Source: Streptomyces sp. ITFR-16 (lineage in GTDB: Bacteria > Actinomycetota > Actinomycetes > Streptomycetales > Streptomycetaceae). From it: a DNA stretch of 64,000 nt. This document shows, in pieces, positions 27,295 to 35,353 of the stretch; position 1 is the stretch's first letter, and the number at the start of each line of letters is the position of its first letter. The notes under the pieces are model-generated. The model saw nothing but the letters and a program-made list of their open reading frames with translations, was not told where the DNA came from and did not search any database. The stretch covers positions 7,502,001 to 7,566,000 of the forward strand of contig NZ_CP134609.1 in assembly GCF_031844705.1 (NCBI RefSeq), written 5' to 3'. The translations under genes were made by a program, and so were the position numbers.

Positions 27295-27866
27295 GCCTTG
27301 CCACTTCCTTCCACGGGGTGGGGCTGTCGGCGGGCGGGGGCGTCCACGCCGTTCGACACCAGGACGTCGAAGAGGCCGCGGGCCTCGATCAGGGCCTCCC
27401 GCATCTCCTCCGTGCCGCCCTCGCCCCGTTTGGCGGCGTGGACCCGGCGGTAGCCGTTGACCTGCTCGGCGTGATGGACGGAGAGCGCGGCGCTCTGTTC
27501 ACCGAAGTCGTCGCCGTCGGGGAAGCCCAGGTCGTGCGCCAGCTCCGCGAGGAGGGCGTCGGCCTCGGCGACCGCCTGCTGCGGCGCGTCGACGAAGCGG
27601 CCCTGGATCCGCGTCCAGCGGTCGGTGTACTCCGCGCGGGCCTCGGCCGACAGCGGCCGCTCGTCCAGCGAACGGTGGCGCTTCAGCAGCTCGTTCAGCT
27701 CGTGTTCGGCGGCCTTGGTGTCGCCGTCGTGACGGGCGACGGCGCGGTCGTACTCGGGGCCGAAGCGGCGTCGCAGCCCGCGTCCGCCCGACGGCCGGGC
27801 GAAGGCGAGGAAGAGGCCGAGGGCCACCACCAGAACGACGGCGACGATGATCGCGACGGTCGTCAT
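27291..27866 (-). CDS. Single-span membrane protein with helical cytosolic domain
   Basis: 191 residues. An N-terminal membrane anchor (TTVAIIVAVVLVVALGLFLAF) is followed by a basic stretch (GGRGLRRRFGPEYDRAV), a helical region (AAEHELNELLKRHRSLDER) and the FVDAPQQAVAEADALLAELA module shared with the next gene. I recognise this as a conserved Streptomyces hypothetical, with no known biochemical role. The ATG at 27866 is chosen. A GCGT-N15-GGGTAC sigma-B-type promoter lies about 105 bp upstream, suggesting stress-dependent expression of this two-gene unit. Confidence 0.75.
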   Translation of the reverse strand: MTTVAIIVAVVLVVALGLFLAFARPSGGRGLRRRFGPEYDRAVARHDGDTKAAEHELNELLKRHRSLDERPLSAEARAEYTDRWTRIQGRFVDAPQQAVAEADALLAELAHDLGFPDGDDFGEQSAALSVHHAEQVNGYRRVHAAKRGEGGTEEMREALIEARGLFDVLVSNGVDAPARRQPHPVEGSGKA

Positions 27867-27970
27867 GGTCACCACCCCCGCCGGTCATCGGTCCGCAGGT
27901 CGCTGTGTTCCACTCCCACCATCCCTTTCGGTCCGTGCCCGGCATCCTGTCGGCCGGGCGTGCTGCTCGT

Positions 27971-27995
27971 GTACCCCTGCACGCGCGTTCGACGC
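27971..27995 (-). promoter_or_regulatory. Sigma-B-type promoter (GCGT-N15-GGGTAC)
   Basis: On the minus strand, GCGT (27995-27992) is followed after 15 bases by GGGTAC (27976-27971), fitting the Streptomyces sigma-B consensus GNNT-N14-16-GGGTAC/T exactly. It would drive the membrane protein gene starting at 27866. Recognition is by consensus only. Confidence 0.5.
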
Positions 27996-28091
27996 ACCCC
28001 GCTCTTCCGGGCGGCCCGCCCCAAGGGGCCCCGGAGGGCGCCTCGGTAGGGTGGAAGGACGGCAGCACAGCTCTCCGAGAGGGGCATCACG

Positions 28092-28496
28092 GTGACCGAG
28101 CGCAAGCCCGCGGGTGTCAGCTTCGAGTCGTGGGTCGACAAGCAGATCCGGGAGTCCGAACAGCGGGGCGACTTCTCCCGGCTGCCGGGGTTCGGCAAGC
28201 CGCTCGACGGGCTGGACCGCCCGTACGACGAGACGTGGTGGATCAAGGCGAAGATGCAGCGCGAGGGCGTGTCGGTGCTCCCGCCCGCGCTGGCCCTGCG
28301 CAAGGAGGCCGAGGACGTCCTCGCCGCCCTGCCCGGGATCCGGACGGAGGCCGAGGTGCGCCGCCTGCTGACCGAGGTCAACGAGAAGATCGCCGAGGCC
28401 GTCCGACGGCCGCCGCCGGGACCGCTCCTGAACCTCGGGCCGTTCGACGTCGAGGCCCGGGTGCGGGAGTGGCGCGAGGCGCGCTCCTCGTCCTGA
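28092..28496 (+). CDS. DUF1992 (DnaJ homologue subfamily C member 28-like) protein
   Basis: 134 residues. The sequence FESWVDKQIRESEQRGDFSRLPGFGKPLD and the following YDETWWIKAKMQREGVSVLPPALALRKE are the DUF1992 signature, found alone in bacteria and fused to a J-domain in some eukaryotes. No J-domain is present here. The function is unresolved; the domain is thought to bind other proteins. TAGGGT at 28047-28052 may be its -10 box. The GTG at 28092 follows GAGAGGGG. Confidence 0.88.
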   Translation: MTERKPAGVSFESWVDKQIRESEQRGDFSRLPGFGKPLDGLDRPYDETWWIKAKMQREGVSVLPPALALRKEAEDVLAALPGIRTEAEVRRLLTEVNEKIAEAVRRPPPGPLLNLGPFDVEARVREWREARSSS

Positions 28497-28536
28497 CGGC
28501 GCGCCCGCCCGCAGGCGGATGCGTAATACTCGCTGC

Positions 28537-29028
28537 ATGAGAGCGAGCGTTACGTCCACGCGGGGCCGGGCTCCCCGCCGCGGAGTGCGGATCAGGCGGG
28601 CGACGGCCCGGGACGCCAAGCGGCTCACCCGCCTGGTCCGGTCCTCGCGCGCCTATGAGGGGCCGTACGCGCCGATGGTCGACGGCTACCGGGTCGGGCC
28701 GGACTACATCGAGGCGCACCGGGTCTTCGCGGCGGTCGAGGAGGAGAGCGAGCGGCTGCTCGGCTTCTACGCGCTGATCCTGGATCCGCCCGAGCTCGAC
28801 CTCATGTTCGTCGCCGACGACGCCCAGGGCGCGGGGATCGGGCGGCTGCTCGTCGGCCACCTCCGGGAGGAGGCCCGCTCCGGCGGCCTCACCGGCGTGC
28901 GCATCGTGTCGCACCCGCCGTCGGAGGGGTTCTACCGCAGTGTGGGCGCCGAGCGGACCGGCACCGTACGCGCCGCGCCGCCGGCGGTGATGTGGGACCG
29001 CCCGGAACTGCTGCTCGACGTCGCCTGA
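28537..29028 (+). CDS. GNAT family N-acetyltransferase
   Basis: 163 residues, one GNAT domain. An RIRRATARDAKRLTRLV start is followed by beta-strands (LLGFYALIL, ELDLMFVADDAQGAGIGRLLVGHL) that carry the acetyl-CoA pyrophosphate loop Q/RxxGxG/A (AQGAGIGRLL). The end SEGFYRSVGAERTG is typical. Substrate unknown. TAATAC at 28524-28529 lies 7 bp before the ATG, so the mRNA is probably leaderless, which fixes the start at 28537 rather than the in-frame ATG at 28519. Confidence 0.88.
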   Translation: MRASVTSTRGRAPRRGVRIRRATARDAKRLTRLVRSSRAYEGPYAPMVDGYRVGPDYIEAHRVFAAVEEESERLLGFYALILDPPELDLMFVADDAQGAGIGRLLVGHLREEARSGGLTGVRIVSHPPSEGFYRSVGAERTGTVRAAPPAVMWDRPELLLDVA

Positions 29029-29032
29029 CGGG

Positions 29033-29071
29033 GGGAGGGGCCCGGCCGGATGATCCGGCCGGGCCCCTCCC
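29033..29071. terminator. 39-bp palindromic bidirectional terminator
   Basis: GGGAGGGGCCCGGCCGGAT and its exact reverse complement flank a single central base (29052), giving 19-bp perfect arms. It lies between the convergent GNAT gene (stop 29028) and the VOC gene ending at 29082, so it can stop transcription from both sides. Confidence 0.82.
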
Positions 29072-29081
29072 GTATGCGCCG

Positions 29082-29471
29082 CTACGCGGCGAAGCCGCCG
29101 TACGGGCGGGTGATGATCTCCATGGCGTGACCGGCGGGGTCGAGGAAGTACACGCCCCGGCCGCCGTCGTTGTGGTTGATCTCGCCCGGGTGCTCGCGGC
29201 GGGGATCGGCCCAGTACGTGATGCCCAGCTCGCGGATGCGGGCGAACGCCGTGTCGAACTCGCCTTCCGAGACGAGGAACGCGTAGTGCTGGAGTGCGAT
29301 CGTTTCGGCGGGGACGGTGGCGAAGTCCAGGGTGACCCCGTTCGCCGTGGTGACCGCGATGAACGGGCCCCACTCCGCGCCGATCTCCAGCCCCAGGATG
29401 CTGGTCAGGAACTCGGCGGACTCCCGGTTGTCCCGGGCGTGGATGATGGTGTGATTCAACTCGACTGACAC
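29082..29471 (-). CDS. VOC (glyoxalase/bleomycin resistance) family protein
   Basis: 129 residues with the paired beta-alpha-beta-beta-beta modules of the vicinal oxygen chelate fold. Candidate metal ligands are in LNHTIIHARD, LQHYAFLVSE and a late GRGVYFLDPAGHAMEIITRPYGG (Glu). Such single-domain VOC proteins are dioxygenases, lyases or antibiotic-binding proteins; the sequence does not tell which. The end GRGVYFLDPAGHAMEI resembles metal-dependent members rather than bleomycin binders. It stands alone, separated by 130 bp from the next minus-strand VOC gene. Confidence 0.88.
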   Translation of the reverse strand: MSVELNHTIIHARDNRESAEFLTSILGLEIGAEWGPFIAVTTANGVTLDFATVPAETIALQHYAFLVSEGEFDTAFARIRELGITYWADPRREHPGEINHNDGGRGVYFLDPAGHAMEIITRPYGGFAA

Positions 29472-29601
29472 TGTGGAATGCCTCCAACGGGCATCTCACG
29501 GGCACCTCCACGCCTCACCCGGCCGGTGACCGGCGCGCGATGCCGTACCCAAGATCCTATGCGCGCCCCGCCCGGACCGTCGAGGTTCTTCGGCGCACCG
29601 C

Positions 29602-30429
29602 TCACTCCGGCCCGGAGGCCGGGGCGTGGTAGACGTCCGTGAGGGTGAACAGCCCGCCGTCCGGGTCGATGAGCGTCGCCTCGCGCCCCTCGGGGCGGGT
29701 CAGCTCCTCGACGAGCGAACCGCCGTGCTTCCGTGCCGTCTCGACCGAGGCGGTCACGTCGGCCACCGGGAAGTTGACCTGCCAGTGCGGGCGCACCAGC
29801 GGATCGGGGGCCGCCTCGACCGCGCCGGAACTGATCCGGGCCAGCTGACGCCCGCCGCACTGCACGAGGACCTCGTCCTTCTCGTACGACACCTCGCACG
29901 CGCCGGGCAGACCGGTCGCCCAGTCCAGGACCCCGCCGTAGAAGATCGCCGCGTCGAAGGCGTTCCGGGTGCGCAGCCGCAGCCAGGCGTGCGCATGGCC
30001 GTCCGGTGCGGGCGGCGAGGTCGCCGGCTCGGTCCGCTCCCAGATGCCGAACCCCGCGCCGTCGCGGTCGGCGGCCAGCGCCCCGCGCCCCTTGCCCAGG
30101 GCCAGGGGGCCGACCGCCACGGTGCCGCTGCGCTCGCGGATCCGGGAGGCGGCCACATCGGCGTCCGGGACGGCGAAGTAGGGCGTCCAGGCCACGGCCA
30201 CGCGAAAGGCTGTGGCCACCGCGCCGATGCCCGCGACCGGTACGTCTCCGCGGCGCGCGACCGAGAACTCCTGGCCGAGCCGGCCGGGGCGGAAGGTCCA
30301 GCCCATCACGGGGCCGTAGAACGCCTGGGCGGACTCCAGGTCCAGGGTCATGAGATTGACCCAGCACGGCGCCGCGGCCCCGGTGAGGGCCGCGGGCGCG
30401 GGCGCCGTGCCAGAGGTGCTTCCGGTCAT
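29602..30429 (-). CDS. Two-domain VOC family protein
   Basis: 275 residues with two glyoxalase-like domains in tandem: residues about 18-135 (CWVNLMTLDLESAQAFYGPVMGW) and about 140-270 (AWLRLRTRNAFDAAIFYGGVLDW). The second ends LIDPDGGLFTLTDVYHA. This paired arrangement is common in Streptomyces and builds a complete active site in one chain. Substrate unknown. The start is the ATG at 30429 (MTGSTSGTAPAP); the open frame upstream is a shadow of the DUF6479 gene region. Confidence 0.87.
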   Translation of the reverse strand: MTGSTSGTAPAPAALTGAAAPCWVNLMTLDLESAQAFYGPVMGWTFRPGRLGQEFSVARRGDVPVAGIGAVATAFRVAVAWTPYFAVPDADVAASRIRERSGTVAVGPLALGKGRGALAADRDGAGFGIWERTEPATSPPAPDGHAHAWLRLRTRNAFDAAIFYGGVLDWATGLPGACEVSYEKDEVLVQCGGRQLARISSGAVEAAPDPLVRPHWQVNFPVADVTASVETARKHGGSLVEELTRPEGREATLIDPDGGLFTLTDVYHAPASGPE

Positions 30430-30569
30430 GGTCCTACTGCCTTCATGGGGGGTGCGGCAGATGTGCCGGCGGCCTTCGCGGCCCTCACCAGCCTCACCGG
30501 GGGCGGCCGCTCCCGCAACACGCGGGAGCGTCGCCCGCCGTGGTCGCGGCCCCCGCCGGGCGAAAGGCG

Positions 30570-30941
30570 TCAGTCCCGGCGCTCGTCGCTGTCGGGGGGA
30601 AGGGGCTGATTGCCGTGCTCGCCGAGCTCGTAGGGCGACAGGCCCCGGCCGTCGTCCGGGAAGCTGTCCGTGTGGTGGGAGGTGTCCGTCCCGCCGGCGG
30701 ACGCACCGCCGGTGTGGTGGACGTCGTGCTGCTCGACGTGGCTGCGGTGCTCCGGTGCGACCGGCTGTTCCTCGGGCCGTGGCGGGGGCAGTTCCTGGTC
30801 GCGCCGCCGCTTGCCCAGCCAGAATGCGCCGATCAGCAGGGCCACCAGGACGACGCCGACCACGGCCATCGCGACACCGGTCGCGCCCCGCTCGGCGAGG
30901 GTGACGGCCAGGGAATTCAGGGCTCCATCCGATACGTCCAT
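30570..30941 (-). CDS. DUF6479-like single-span membrane protein
   Basis: 123 residues. One membrane span (GVAMAVVGVVLVALLIGAFWLG) is followed by a basic stop-transfer KRRRDQE and a hydrophilic, His/Asp/Pro-rich tail ending PYELGEHGNQPLPPDSDERRD. This matches the Streptomyces DUF6479 family of unknown function. The ATG at 30941 is set by a sigma-B-like promoter whose -10 box lies 9 bp upstream, giving an almost leaderless mRNA. Stress-regulated expression is therefore likely. Confidence 0.8.
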   Translation of the reverse strand: MDVSDGALNSLAVTLAERGATGVAMAVVGVVLVALLIGAFWLGKRRRDQELPPPRPEEQPVAPEHRSHVEQHDVHHTGGASAGGTDTSHHTDSFPDDGRGLSPYELGEHGNQPLPPDSDERRD

Positions 30942-30950
30942 GCATGCCGC

Positions 30951-30975
30951 ATACCCCGGGGCGCGGCCCCCACTC
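30951..30975 (-). promoter_or_regulatory. Sigma-B-type promoter (GAGT-N15-GGGTAT) for the DUF6479 gene
   Basis: On the minus strand, GAGT (30975-30972), 15 bases, then GGGTAT (30956-30951). This fits GNNT-N14-16-GGGTAC/T and leaves 9 bp to the ATG at 30941. Confidence 0.5.
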
Positions 30976-30985
30976 GGTTCCGCGA

Positions 30986-31048
30986 TCGAATTCATATTTT
31001 AAGTGGATATCAATGCAAAAAAGGTTTCGGACGACAAGGGTTTATGAC
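30986..31048. other. AT-rich intergenic patch
   Basis: About 60 bases of distinctly AT-rich sequence (TTCATATTTTAAGTGG, ATATCAATGCAAAAAAGG, GGGTTTATG) in an otherwise very GC-rich window. It lies between the divergent DUF6479 gene and the 31137 gene. It probably contains promoter elements for the latter; I cannot place a convincing -35/-10 pair. Confidence 0.4.
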
Positions 31049-31136
31049 GTGCGGGCGGCAGCGGCGGGGGTACTCGACTCGCAGCCGCCCGTGGTCGGGG
31101 CGAGCCTGGAAGTGAACCCCATCGGAAGGAACCGCG

Positions 31137-31526
31137 GTGAACAGCACACGCGAGACGCAGCAGGCGCAGGAGAGCGGGCACAGCGAGGTGTCGGTCGTGG
31201 TCAGCGGCTGCGCGAAGGATGACGCGCGCACGGTGTTCGACGTGCTGAGGGCGGCCTTCACCACCGACCGGGGCTCCGGCGACATTCCGGAGGAGGTCGC
31301 GGGCAAGCGGCCCACCGCGTGGGTCGTGACCGTCGATGTGTCCGAGGCGCGGGTGGTCTCCGGGCCCGTGACGCTCGGCGGGCCCGTCACGGCCGATGTG
31401 CAGGGCGGCTACCAGGCCGTCGACCGGCTCCGCGAGAGCCTGGCCGGCGCCTTCGCCGTACGGGTCGTGGGCACGGTCTCCGGCGACCAGGAAGAGGAAG
31501 TGCGGCTGCGGCTGGAGAACAAGTAG
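31137..31526 (+). CDS. Conserved hypothetical protein
   Basis: 129 residues, soluble, no signal or membrane span. After a Gln/Glu-rich start, SEVSVVVSGCAKDDARTVFDVLRAAF and the final VDRLRESLAGAFAVRVVGTVSGDQEEEV suggest a compact alpha/beta domain. I do not recognise a family. GAAGGAA lies upstream of the GTG at 31137. The 110-bp space before the molybdenum enzyme genes suggests it is not part of that operon. Confidence 0.7.
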   Translation: MNSTRETQQAQESGHSEVSVVVSGCAKDDARTVFDVLRAAFTTDRGSGDIPEEVAGKRPTAWVVTVDVSEARVVSGPVTLGGPVTADVQGGYQAVDRLRESLAGAFAVRVVGTVSGDQEEEVRLRLENK

Positions 31527-31616
31527 GCCGAACGCCGCCTCCCGGGCGGTGCGCGCCCGACTGTCGTATATGTGGGAGGAACCGACACAGAAGCGACGTC
31601 GTGAAAGGTGCCGCAC

Positions 31617-32183
31617 GTGGACCCGACCAGTCTGCGGGAGGGCGGTGCGGGAGAGCCATGGGCGACCGGCGACCGCTCCGTCCTGACCCTGCACATCAAC
31701 GGTGACGAGCGGACCCTGACGCTCGACCACCGCACCACCCTGCTGGACGCCCTGCGCCACCACCTGGGCCTGAGCGGCGCGAAGAAGGGCTGCGACCACG
31801 GCCAGTGCGGCGCCTGCACCGTCCTGGTCGACGGCCGCCGCGCCAACAGCTGCCTGCTGCTGGCCGTCGCTCACGACGGGGCCCGGATCACCACCATCGA
31901 GGGCCTGGCCGACGGCGACCGGCTGCACCCCCTCCAGGAAGCCTTCCTGGACCGCGACGCGCTGCAGTGCGGCTACTGCACCCCCGGCCAGATCTGCTCC
32001 GCCGCCGGGGTGCTCACCGAGGCGTACGAGGGCTTCCCCTCCCACGCCACCGCCCACGACGCCCCCGTCGCCGGACCGGCACGGCTGGACGCCGCCGAGA
32101 TCCGCGAGCGGATGAGCGGCAACCTCTGCCGGTGCGGGGCCTACCCGCGCATCGTCGAGGCGATCGAGGACGTGGCGCCGTGA
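31617..32183 (+). CDS. Aldehyde/xanthine dehydrogenase family, [2Fe-2S] subunit
   Basis: 188 residues. Two iron-sulfur motifs are complete: the plant-ferredoxin type CDHGQCGACTVLVDGRR, and the all-alpha domain type CGYCTPGQI with NLCRCGAYPRIVEA. It relays electrons from the molybdenum site to FAD. The GTG at 31617 is 9 bp after GAAAGG; a GTG at 31608 directly abuts that sequence and is less likely. No Tat signal peptide is seen, unlike E. coli PaoA. It overlaps the next gene by 4 bp (GTGA). Confidence 0.92.
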   Translation: MDPTSLREGGAGEPWATGDRSVLTLHINGDERTLTLDHRTTLLDALRHHLGLSGAKKGCDHGQCGACTVLVDGRRANSCLLLAVAHDGARITTIEGLADGDRLHPLQEAFLDRDALQCGYCTPGQICSAAGVLTEAYEGFPSHATAHDAPVAGPARLDAAEIRERMSGNLCRCGAYPRIVEAIEDVAP

Positions 32184-33166
32184 AGCCCTTCGCCTACCTC
32201 CGTGCCACGTCCGTCGCCGAAGCGGTCCGCGCGGGAGCGGCCCACCCGGGAGCCAGGTTCCTGGGCGGCGGCACCAACCTGGTGGACCTGATGAAGCTCG
32301 GGGTGGAGACGCCCGGCCTGCTCGTCGACGTCAGCCGGCTGCCCCTGGACCGGGTGGCGGACGCCGCCGACGGCGGCCTGCGCATCGGGGCGACCGTCCG
32401 CAACAGCGACCTGGCCGCCCACCCCGCCGTGCGCACCCGCTACCCCGCCCTGTCCCAGGCCCTGCTGGCCGGCGCGTCCGGGCAGCTGCGCAACGTCGCC
32501 ACGACCGGCGGCAACCTCCTGCAACGCACCCGCTGCGCGTACTTCCAGGACACCTCGAAACCCTGCAACAAGCGGGAGCCCGGCACCGGCTGCCCCGCCC
32601 GCGAGGGCGCCCACCGCGACCTCGCCGTCATCGGCCACTCCACCGAGTGCGTCGCCACCCACCCCTCGGACATGGCCGTCGCGCTCGCCGCCCTCGACGC
32701 GGCGGTCGTACTGCACGGCCCCGACGGCGAACGCACCGTCCCCGTGACCGACTTCCACCGGCTGCCCGGCGAGAACCCCGACGCGGACACCGTCGTCCGG
32801 CCGGGCGAACTGATCACCGAGGTGCTGCTGCCGCCGCTGCCCGACGGCACCGTCTCCCTGTACCGCAAGGCCCGCGACCGGGCGTCGTACGCCTTCGCGC
32901 TGGCCTCCGTGGCCGCCGTCCTGCGGGTGCGCGACGGCCGGATCGAGCACGCCGCGCTGGCCTTCGGCGGACTCGCCCACCGGCCCTGGCGGGCCCGCGC
33001 CGCCGAGGAGATCCTGCGCGGCGCCCCCGCCGAGGACGCCACCTACCTGCGGGCGGCGGACGCCGAACTCGCCGGGGCACGCCCCCTGCGCGACAACGCG
33101 TTCAAGGTCCGGCTGGCCCGCCATCTGGCCGTGGACGCGCTCGCCGCACTCGCCGACCGCCCCTGA
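32180..33166 (+). CDS. Aldehyde/xanthine dehydrogenase family, FAD subunit (PaoB-like)
   Basis: 328 residues. GARFLGGGTNLVDLMKLGVE and VATTGGNLLQRT are the FAD-binding loops of the PCMH/CO dehydrogenase medium-chain family. A cysteine-containing insertion (RCAYFQDTSKPCNKREPG, then GC) follows; in E. coli PaoB the equivalent insertion binds an extra [4Fe-4S] cluster. That points to the YagR/PaoABC aldehyde oxidoreductase branch rather than to xanthine dehydrogenase. It passes electrons to an external acceptor. GTG start coupled to the upstream gene. Confidence 0.92.
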   Translation: MKPFAYLRATSVAEAVRAGAAHPGARFLGGGTNLVDLMKLGVETPGLLVDVSRLPLDRVADAADGGLRIGATVRNSDLAAHPAVRTRYPALSQALLAGASGQLRNVATTGGNLLQRTRCAYFQDTSKPCNKREPGTGCPAREGAHRDLAVIGHSTECVATHPSDMAVALAALDAAVVLHGPDGERTVPVTDFHRLPGENPDADTVVRPGELITEVLLPPLPDGTVSLYRKARDRASYAFALASVAAVLRVRDGRIEHAALAFGGLAHRPWRARAAEEILRGAPAEDATYLRAADAELAGARPLRDNAFKVRLARHLAVDALAALADRP

Positions 33167-33185
33167 AGAGCCGAGGACTCCCGCC

Positions 33186-35285
33186 ATGAGCCACACCCTC
33201 CCGTCACTGGGTGCCCCCGTCGTGCGCCGCGAGGGGCGCGACAAGGTCACCGGCGCCGCGCGCTACGCCGCCGAACGCCACCTGCCCGGCTGTCTGTACG
33301 CCTGGCCCGTGCCCGCCACCGTGCCGCGCGGCCGGGTCACGGCCGTCCGGACCGTCGACGCCCTGGCCCTCCCCGGCGTCCACTGCGTCCTGACCCACGA
33401 GAACGCCCCGAGGACCCAGGAGCCCGACGACCCGATCCTCGCCGTCCTCCAGAACGACCGCGTCCCGCACCGGGGCTGGCACATCGCGCTCGTCGTCGCC
33501 GACACGCTGGAGAGCGCCCGCGCCGGCGCCGGGGCGCTGCACATCACGTACGAGACGGAGCCGCACGACGTCGTGCTGAGCGAGGACCACCCCGGCCTCT
33601 ACACCCCGCAGAACGCCAACGGCGGCTACCCGGCCGTCAGCGAACGCGGCGACTTCGACCGCGCCTTCGCGGACGCGCCCGTACGCGTCGACGCCACGTA
33701 CACACTCGGCGCCCTGCACAACCACCCCATGGAGCCGCACGCCACGACCGCGCACTGGGCGCCGGACGGACACCTGACGGTGTACGACTCCAGCCAGGGG
33801 GCCACCGCGGTGCGCGACAGCCTGGCCGCACTCTTCGGGCTCCCGCCCGGCCAGGTCAGCGTCGTCTCCGAGCACGTCGGCGGCGGATTCGGCTCCAAGG
33901 GCACCCCGCGCCCGCAGACCGTGCTCGCCGCGATGGCGGCGCTGCACACCGGACGCCCCGTCGAACTCGCCCTGCCGCGCCGCCAGATGGCCGCGGTCGT
34001 CGGCCACCGGGCGCCCACGGTCCAGCGTGTCAGGCTCGGCGCCGAGCCCGACGGCACCCTCACCTCGGTCGCCCAGGAGGTCATCACCCAGACCTCCACC
34101 GTCAAGGAGTTCGTGGAGCAGGCCGCCGTACCCGCCCGCGTCATGTACGGCTCCCCGCACAGCCGCACCGTGCACCGGGTCACCGCCCTGGACGTCCCCA
34201 GCCCCTCCTGGATGCGCGCACCGGGCGAGGCGCCCGGCATGTACGCCCTGGAGTCCGCGCTCGACGAACTCGCCGCGGAAACCGGCATCGACCCCGTGGA
34301 ACTGCGCCTGCGCAACGACCCGGCCGCCGAACCCGAGTCCGGCAAGCCCTTCAGCAGCCGGAACCTGGCCGCCTGTCTGCGCGAGGGCGCCGCCCGCTTC
34401 GGCTGGCACGATCGCGACCCACGCCCCGCGCAGCGCCGCGAAGGCCCCCTGCTGATCGGTACGGGCGTCGCCGCCGCGACGTACCCCGTCTATGTCAGTG
34501 CCTCGCACGCCTCGGCGCACGCCGCCCCCGACGGCTCGTACCGCATCGCCGTCAACGCCACCGACATCGGCACCGGGGCCCGCACCGTACTCGCCCAGAT
34601 CGCCGCCGAGGTGCTGCGGACCCCGGTGGAGAACGTCACGGTGGACATCGGCGACAGCGACCTGCCGGACGCCCCGCTGGCCGGCGGCTCCTCGGGGACC
34701 GCCTCCTGGGGCTGGTCCGTCCACAAGGCGGCCACCGCCCTCGTGGAGCGGCTCGGCGAGCACGGCGGTGTGCTGCCCGACGGGGGAGTGACGGTGACCG
34801 CCGACACCACCGAGGAGACGGCCGCCGAGTCGGACTACGCGCGGCACGCGTTCGGCGCGCACTTCGCCGAGGTCGCCGTCGACACCCGCACCGGCGAGGT
34901 CAGGATGCGCCGGATGCTGGGGGTCTTCGCCGCCGGGCGGATCCTCAACTCCCGGACCGCACGCTCCCAGTTCATCGGCGGCATGACGATGGGGCTCGGC
35001 ATGGCGCTGACCGAGAGCAGCACCATGGACCCGGTCTTCGGCGACTTCGCCGAGAGCGACCTCGCCTCCTACCACGTGCCGGCCTGTGCCGATGTGACCG
35101 GCATCGAGGCGCACTGGATCGACGAGCACGACCCGCACCTCAACCCCATGGGCAGCAAGGGCATCGGCGAGATCGGCATCGTCGGCGCCGCCGCGGCGGT
35201 CGGCAACGCCGTCCGGCACGCCACCGGGGTCCGGCTGCGCACCCTCCCCCTCACCCCGGACCGGCTGCTGCCCCATCTGCCATGA
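33186..35285 (+). CDS. Aldehyde/xanthine dehydrogenase family, molybdopterin subunit (PaoC-like)
   Basis: 699 residues. GGGFGSKGTPRPQ, SWMRAPGEAPGMYALESALDELA and the C-terminal GSKGIGEIGIVGAAAAVGNA, which contains the catalytic Glu, define the molybdenum hydroxylase large subunit. It would hydroxylate aldehydes to acids at a molybdenum cofactor. The order small-medium-large and the 20-bp gap form one operon. No XdhC/PaoD-type maturation chaperone is in the window. Substrate is probably an aromatic or aliphatic aldehyde, by analogy with PaoABC. Confidence 0.93.
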   Translation: MSHTLPSLGAPVVRREGRDKVTGAARYAAERHLPGCLYAWPVPATVPRGRVTAVRTVDALALPGVHCVLTHENAPRTQEPDDPILAVLQNDRVPHRGWHIALVVADTLESARAGAGALHITYETEPHDVVLSEDHPGLYTPQNANGGYPAVSERGDFDRAFADAPVRVDATYTLGALHNHPMEPHATTAHWAPDGHLTVYDSSQGATAVRDSLAALFGLPPGQVSVVSEHVGGGFGSKGTPRPQTVLAAMAALHTGRPVELALPRRQMAAVVGHRAPTVQRVRLGAEPDGTLTSVAQEVITQTSTVKEFVEQAAVPARVMYGSPHSRTVHRVTALDVPSPSWMRAPGEAPGMYALESALDELAAETGIDPVELRLRNDPAAEPESGKPFSSRNLAACLREGAARFGWHDRDPRPAQRREGPLLIGTGVAAATYPVYVSASHASAHAAPDGSYRIAVNATDIGTGARTVLAQIAAEVLRTPVENVTVDIGDSDLPDAPLAGGSSGTASWGWSVHKAATALVERLGEHGGVLPDGGVTVTADTTEETAAESDYARHAFGAHFAEVAVDTRTGEVRMRRMLGVFAAGRILNSRTARSQFIGGMTMGLGMALTESSTMDPVFGDFAESDLASYHVPACADVTGIEAHWIDEHDPHLNPMGSKGIGEIGIVGAAAAVGNAVRHATGVRLRTLPLTPDRLLPHLP

Positions 35286-35353
35286 GCACCGGTCACCGGG
35301 GGTGTACGGCCGGACGTGTTGCGCAACCGGCCGCACGGGGTCACCCTGAGGAG

